Shown here: one piece after another, positions 61,501 through 64,000 of the stretch
Position numbering within the stretch: the stretch's first letter is position 1
How the letters are laid out: each line of letters starts with the position of its first letter
NCBI GenBank assembly: GCA_037976565.1
Contig: CP137672.1
Span: forward strand, 27,244,877 to 27,308,876
Length of the DNA stretch: 64,000 bases
Direction of reading: 5' to 3'
Source of the DNA: Mesocentrotus franciscanus
Taxonomy: Eukaryota; Echinodermata; Echinoidea; Camarodonta; Strongylocentrotidae
Position numbers and translations under genes: made by a program
Notes under the pieces: generated by a model
What the model was told of the DNA's origin: nothing
The model's database searches: none
Seen by the model: only the letters and a program-made list of their open reading frames with translations

Positions 61501-62709
61501 CTCCTGGCTCCTCCCACGTCTGCCGAACCTCAAGGACCTCAGTCTTGGCGGTTCAACATGGCCTGTTGTATACAGCCTCGCCTCTGTAGTCTGTCCCTTC
61601 TTTACATCACTTGACCTGCAGTGGGTGAGCGGCCTCAACGACTCCTCCCTCCTGTCTCTACTCTCCTCTCCCATGGATCACAGACCAGGCTATTTTGATG
61701 AACGGTCTCGTCTCTCAAACCTGGAAAGCCTGTGTTTGTTAGGAGCTGACATCACCGATGCGACCATGTCTTCGATCGTTCAGTTTACTCCACTCCTTGC
61801 CCACCTGGACATTAGTTTCTGTGGTAACCTGACTGATGCTAGCATCAGGATTCTCCTTGATGAGAAGTCTCCAGTCAGAATGACTCTCAAAGGTACATAT
61901 GGCTTTTTATCTTAAAATATTGAAATATTACATAATAAGTAACTTTAAACTTGTAACTGCTTAATATGTTGACATCCAAACTGAACATTATTTTGTGGAA
62001 ATTGAATTCATGAAAATAAGGACCTTTGGTAAACATAGATAAGCATCTTTACAATTTCATAACTCATAGATCTATTAGTATTTGCCAGATTGAATGACAA
62101 CTTCAAAATAATTTATATGTAGTAGTGTACTTCAGAGACTAAATCTACAGTTCATTTGATCATCATTTATCTTGCCCTTAAAGGACGGTTTCAGTGTAGA
62201 ATTCTGATGAAATTTTTTCTGTGGAGAAAAAAATTTAAGATTTTTAGTGCCAAACATAATGGGAAGCTATTAGCAAGGAGAAACAAATAGTTGCTTTAAA
62301 TTGGTGTTTGATAGATTACAACTACTGGTAGTAAACTTTTTTTCCTTATCCTTCATCAGACTTTCCTCAAATTTGCAACGATCTTTTCCTATCATTTGTC
62401 TGCTTTATTGGAACCATCATAGACATAGTGGATTTCTCCCAAAGATCCATTGCAAAGTTTAACATGATTGAATGAAAATAAATCCATGATTTTCATGTCT
62501 TTTTTACTACAGAGCTGAACATTGCCGGCTGCAGGAAGATGACACTCTCCGTCTTCAGTCAGCTGGAGTCCTGTTCCACTCTCAAGAAACTCATCGTCCA
62601 TTCTTGCCCAAACCTGGCTCAAGAAGCTTGCCTGAAATTCACCGAACAGAAAGGCGTTGAGATGGTGACAAGCAAGCCGAGTAGAGTGTGTAGAACGAGT
62701 AGGCCCTGA
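36689..62709 (+). CDS. KDM2: Lysine demethylase 2 (JmjC, CXXC, PHD, F-box, LRR), 17 exons
   Basis: KDM2 removes H3K36 methyl marks at CpG islands and, in the KDM2B form, recruits a variant PRC1. Exons: 36689-36721, 45417-45555, 46242-46320, 46823-46869, 47349-47521, 48274-48380, 49104-49197, 49656-49809, 50291-50406, 51216-51776, 52226-52312, 53215-53433, 54165-54416, 55075-55128, 55903-55965, 60935-61892, 62513-62709 (TGA). All phases agree: 1110 residues (human 1162/1336). Exon 1 ([11 protein letters not shown]) joins exon 2 ([11 protein letters not shown]) like KDM2A RLRGTMRRRYEDDG. JmjC iron ligands FHVDFGG and WIHAVYTP are intact. [44 protein letters not shown] to WECPKC, then an acidic tail. 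An AT-hook-like RRPGRPPK precedes the F-box ([19 protein letters not shown]) and LRRs ([20 protein letters not shown]). The PHD to F-box linker is short. Exon 15 and its 5-kb following intron are the least certain parts. Likely pro-ortholog of KDM2A and KDM2B. Confidence 0.93.
39583..39700. repeat. Degenerate CCCTAA-type repeat, copy 2
   Basis: Imperfect AACCCTGAACC and ACCCTAAGCC units are followed by GACAAAATAAAACTTGGAAC, which resembles the segment after copy 4 (GGTAAAATACAGCCTGGAGC at about 47687). This suggests one repeat family. Confidence 0.6.
39932..40764 (-). CDS. Uncharacterised Arg-rich coiled-coil protein, terminal exon, antisense within KDM2 intron 1
   Basis: I do not recognise the gene. 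The open frame runs on the minus strand to a TAA-type stop at 39932. A strong acceptor (CTTTCTTTTCTCTTCAAG, revcomp of about 40765-40783) suggests the exon begins near 40764 and that upstream exons exist at higher coordinates; none was identified. If translation starts within it, [18 protein letters not shown] at about 40744 is the natural ATG. Residues 1-80 are a highly charged helix ([18 protein letters not shown], then [17 protein letters not shown]), followed by a Ser/Pro/Asn-rich tail with basic patches (SGRKRSRK). The AYQRWHEWR pattern recalls coiled-coil cilium/microtubule proteins, but this is only a resemblance. GC content is well above that of the surrounding intron, supporting real coding. 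About 270-290 residues. Confidence 0.7.
40860..41460. mobile_element. MITE-like element with about 60-bp terminal inverted repeats
   Basis: The left end TGAAAATGAGAGAAACAGAT continues through TAATAGTTTAAAGGGCAATC. The right end is its inverted copy (GATTTCCCTTTAAACTATTA then ATCTGTTTCTCTCATTTTCA). The 600-bp interior has no coding frame. A related partial copy lies at 26979-27310. It sits less than 100 bases upstream of the antisense terminal exon. Confidence 0.8.
42185..42578. mobile_element. Candidate MITE with TTTAAAGGTAAAGACCAG ends
   Basis: TTTAAAGGTAAAGACCAGTT at the left pairs with AACTGGTCTTTATCTTTAAA at the right, 390 bases apart, with one mismatch in 20. There is no coding interior. 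A TTTAAA-type target site is possible, but the right flank is poly(A), so the duplication cannot be read. Confidence 0.7.
42770..42945 (+). repeat. Purine-rich (GA)n/(GGGA)n tract
   Basis: A 175-base GA-rich region lies in KDM2 intron 1. A second pure (GA)n run lies at about 43503-43541 and a third at 45246-45352, all purine on the plus strand. Confidence 0.85.
43622..43774 (+). other. Exon-like open segment in KDM2 intron 1
   Basis: A good acceptor (CCTCTTTTATGCGCAG) opens a 50-codon frame with protein-like composition ([20 protein letters not shown]) that ends at TAG. Local GC content is raised. It has no match I recognise and is not needed for the KDM2 frame. Confidence 0.2.
44705..44800. 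repeat. Degenerate CCCTAA-type repeat, copy 3
   Basis: ATTCAACCCTAGACCC to TAACCCTAACCCTATACC is an irregular run of CCCTAA-like units, directly before the duplicated block at 44831. Confidence 0.6.
44831..45165. repeat. Direct duplication plus an inverted copy
   Basis: GTAATGTAACCCAATTTAAT through GTACCTTGATGCAAA occurs twice in direct orientation (about 44836-44925 and 44930-45008). A shorter inverted copy (TCAAGGCACTTCACAAAGAT) lies at about 45113-45160, so the second and third copies could form a stem. Confidence 0.8.
45246..45352 (+). repeat. (GGGA)n/(GAGA)n microsatellite
   Basis: A 100-base run of GGGAGGGA and GAGAGAGG lies 65 bases upstream of the KDM2 exon 2 acceptor. It is purine on the sense strand and could form a triplex-type structure. 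The plus-strand frame through it is an artefact. Confidence 0.85.
45948..46122 (+). repeat. 33-bp minisatellite with 66-bp higher-order period
   Basis: About five 33-base units of the form CTCACCCTCC-CAGCTCTCCC-TGTCTCCCTTTC alternate between CCCAGCTCTCCC and CCTAGCTATCCC versions, giving a 66-base superunit. It lies 120 bases before KDM2 exon 3. 33 is divisible by three, so open frames cross it on both strands. Confidence 0.85.
47597..47715. repeat. Degenerate CCCTAA-type repeat, copy 4
   Basis: AAACCCAGACCCAACACTAT to CAACCCATACCC runs are followed by GGTAAAATACAGCCTGGAGC and AATTGTTGGA, a tail shared in part with copy 2. Confidence 0.6.
49535..49566 (+). repeat. (TC)n microsatellite upstream of KDM2 exon 8
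   Basis: A pure (TC)16 run sits in a 250-base pyrimidine-rich region that leads into the acceptor at 49655. It acts as an unusually long polypyrimidine tract. Confidence 0.85.
50068..50323 (+). repeat. Four 64-bp copies of the KDM2 exon 9 5' edge; three decayed, one functional
   Basis: TGGATCC recurs at 50101, 50165, 50229 and 50293, exactly 64 bases apart. Each unit joins an intron end (CAGTGTTAATATCTTGATTT) to an exon start (GCTGGATCCATACGGTGTAT). Only the fourth leads into full exon 9. The first three would read [21 protein letters not shown] and [13 protein letters not shown]. The first two keep the third iron-binding His; the third has changed it to Arg. Confidence 0.9.
55563..55850 (+). 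repeat. Degenerate TTGGAA hexamer array
   Basis: About 290 bases of GGAATTGGAATTGGAA-like units with many substitutions occur just before KDM2 exon 15. The hexamer is divisible by three, so long Glu/Leu-rich and Pro/Asn-rich frames cross it; these are not genes. Confidence 0.85.
55966..60934 (+). other. Long KDM2 intron between the PHD and F-box halves
   Basis: This 5-kb AT-rich intron has no exon with convincing signals. It contains a 17-bp direct duplication (GAAACCACCCTGTCCTA, about 56955-56988). In other KDM2 proteins several hundred residues lie between PHD and F-box, so an overlooked or alternative exon or promoter here is possible. Confidence 0.5.
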
Positions 62710-64000
62710 TTTGATCACATTAACTCTTTACCTGTTGTGGTTGAGCGAAGGAAGAAACAATGGACTGACACAGTAGACTTTTCTCACAAATACTATGTAC
62801 ATGTATATACATATTCTCCAAACAGTATTGCAGTCTTGTAACTAAAAAAAATGATCAATATTTGTACATTATTGGTGGGGGTGAGTAGAAAATATCCCTG
62901 CCCTTCTCCTCCCCCACACCAAACTATGTGTGTTTTATATTGAAATATTTCCAGGGTTCATTTCGGCGGTGACAAACGCGTGAAATATTTCTTATTTTGT
63001 ACATGTGTATTAAAATATCCAAACAATATTGCTGGTTTTTAATCTAAAGCAACCGTAAAGGAACCAAGCTACGTGAACTCAAAACTGATCACTAGTCATA
63101 AATGAGGAGGGGGATGTAGGAATATCTACACCCTACTCCTCCCCACATCAAACTTTGTGTTTCATGTTAACAATTTTCCTGTGTTCATTTTGGCGATGAA
63201 AAAGTTGTGAAATGTTTCTTATTTTACCGAAATTTCTTGATATGATCTGTTACTTTGTATTAGATGGATACACATGAGTTACAAATTTTGTTCATTGTTT
63301 TAGCTTACAATGCACAAGCAGATTGTACAATTTTTATTAAAGTTCCAGACAAGTTGTGCTGGACTTTAACAATACATGTGTGTTAGTTAAGATGAGATTT
63401 GAATAATCAAAAGTGAATCATGTTACGCTATATATAGCAATCTCTAACTTCAGTGTTACTGCAGTTTCTGAGAACATATGTTTTATTTCATTTTTGACCC
63501 CCAGAAAAGAAATCATGTAATTATGTGAATCATGCAGACCCGTTTTATGCAAGTGTATACAGGTGCATCCGCTAGTCTACTTACAAGTCACTTTTGTGCT
63601 AATTTAGAGTGTATTTAAACCTGTAACATCTCCTTATAGAAATGATACAAGTATGTAGAGCTCATGTCTTGAATATAGTATACCAAGATGGAATACCTAA
63701 ACTACAGAGCAATATATTTTTTGGGGGTGATTGGTAGACTTAAACATACATTTACAAAATTGTAAAGAAGATTATGAGCCGTTTTTAAGTGACAAAAAGG
63801 GGATTTTCTCTTCTCTTAATATTCTTTTTTTCCCACTTGCTTAGTTTTGAAACCACTATTGCAAGACATTTCAAACAGTGCTGAGATCATTGTCTGGGAA
63901 AGGTAAAATGAAAGGGTAAAAAATTGAAATGAGAACTTGAAAGTCAACAGGTTTATCATCAAGAGTCACATAACAATGCTGGATACCCCTTTAGTAGTGA
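62710..64000 (+). other. KDM2 3' UTR and downstream sequence
   Basis: This non-coding sequence includes a tandem duplication of about 200 bp (62810-63225) and an ATTAAA at 63336-63341 that could be the poly(A) signal. No further gene is recognised before the window ends. Confidence 0.5.
62810..63225 (+). repeat. Diverged tandem duplication of about 200 bp in the KDM2 3' UTR
   Basis: Copy 1 (about 62810-63000) and copy 2 (about 63017-63225) share AACARTATTGC, a GGGGG/TCCTCCCC pair, CACACCAAACTATGTGTGTT versus CACATCAAACTTTGTGTTTC, and GGTTCATTTCGGCGGTGA versus TGTTCATTTTGGCGATGA. Each copy has complementary G-rich and C-rich stretches that could pair in RNA. Confidence 0.75.

Overview
This window is eukaryotic nuclear DNA from a marine invertebrate deuterostome, most likely an echinoderm and possibly a sea urchin. 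That assignment is an inference. It rests on AT-rich sequence with long introns, animal genes with vertebrate-like exon order, abundant purine/pyrimidine microsatellites, and frequent TACATGTA and TACCGGTA palindromes. There are no operons, phage or CRISPR arrays. Five gene models could be assembled by checking splice sites and reading phase exon by exon, and every junction used keeps frame.

Layout: (1) 449-6546 (+) is the 3' part of AKAP10, a dual-RGS A-kinase anchor protein that ends in a PKA-binding helix; its 5' exons lie to the left of the window. (2) 12934-14826 (-) is TUBD1 (delta-tubulin), a compact two-exon gene convergent with AKAP10. (3) 16931-26717 (+) is RNF25 (RWD-RING E3 ligase), head-to-head with TUBD1. 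Its first intron carries a foldback structure enclosing a dead non-LTR retrotransposon, and a 439-bp hairpin MITE. (4) 29258-30888 (+) is ORAI, the store-operated calcium channel subunit; its start-codon exon was not found. (5) 36689-62709 (+) is KDM2 (JmjC, CXXC, PHD, F-box, LRR), 17 exons and 1110 residues. A tiny 11-codon first exon sits in a CpG-richer patch 8.7 kb upstream of exon 2, and an arginine-rich gene of unknown function lies antisense within that first intron.

The gene products do not form one pathway: they cover cAMP/PKA anchoring, centriole biogenesis, ribosome-linked ubiquitination, calcium entry and chromatin demethylation. ORAI and KDM2 are also neighbours in human (ORAI1 and KDM2B on 12q24.31), so that pair looks like an ancient linkage.

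The most unusual structures are tandem arrays of decayed copies of a functional exon edge, found at two loci: RNF25 exon 8 (RING Cys-X2-Cys) and KDM2 exon 9 (the third iron-binding His of JmjC, in exact 64-bp steps). Other notable points are paired homopolymer frame breaks in the last RNF25 exon, two PPPGF (GYF-ligand-like) motifs at the RNF25 C-terminus, several MITE-like inverted-repeat elements including one family present twice, and a dispersed degenerate CCCTAA-type repeat at four loci.
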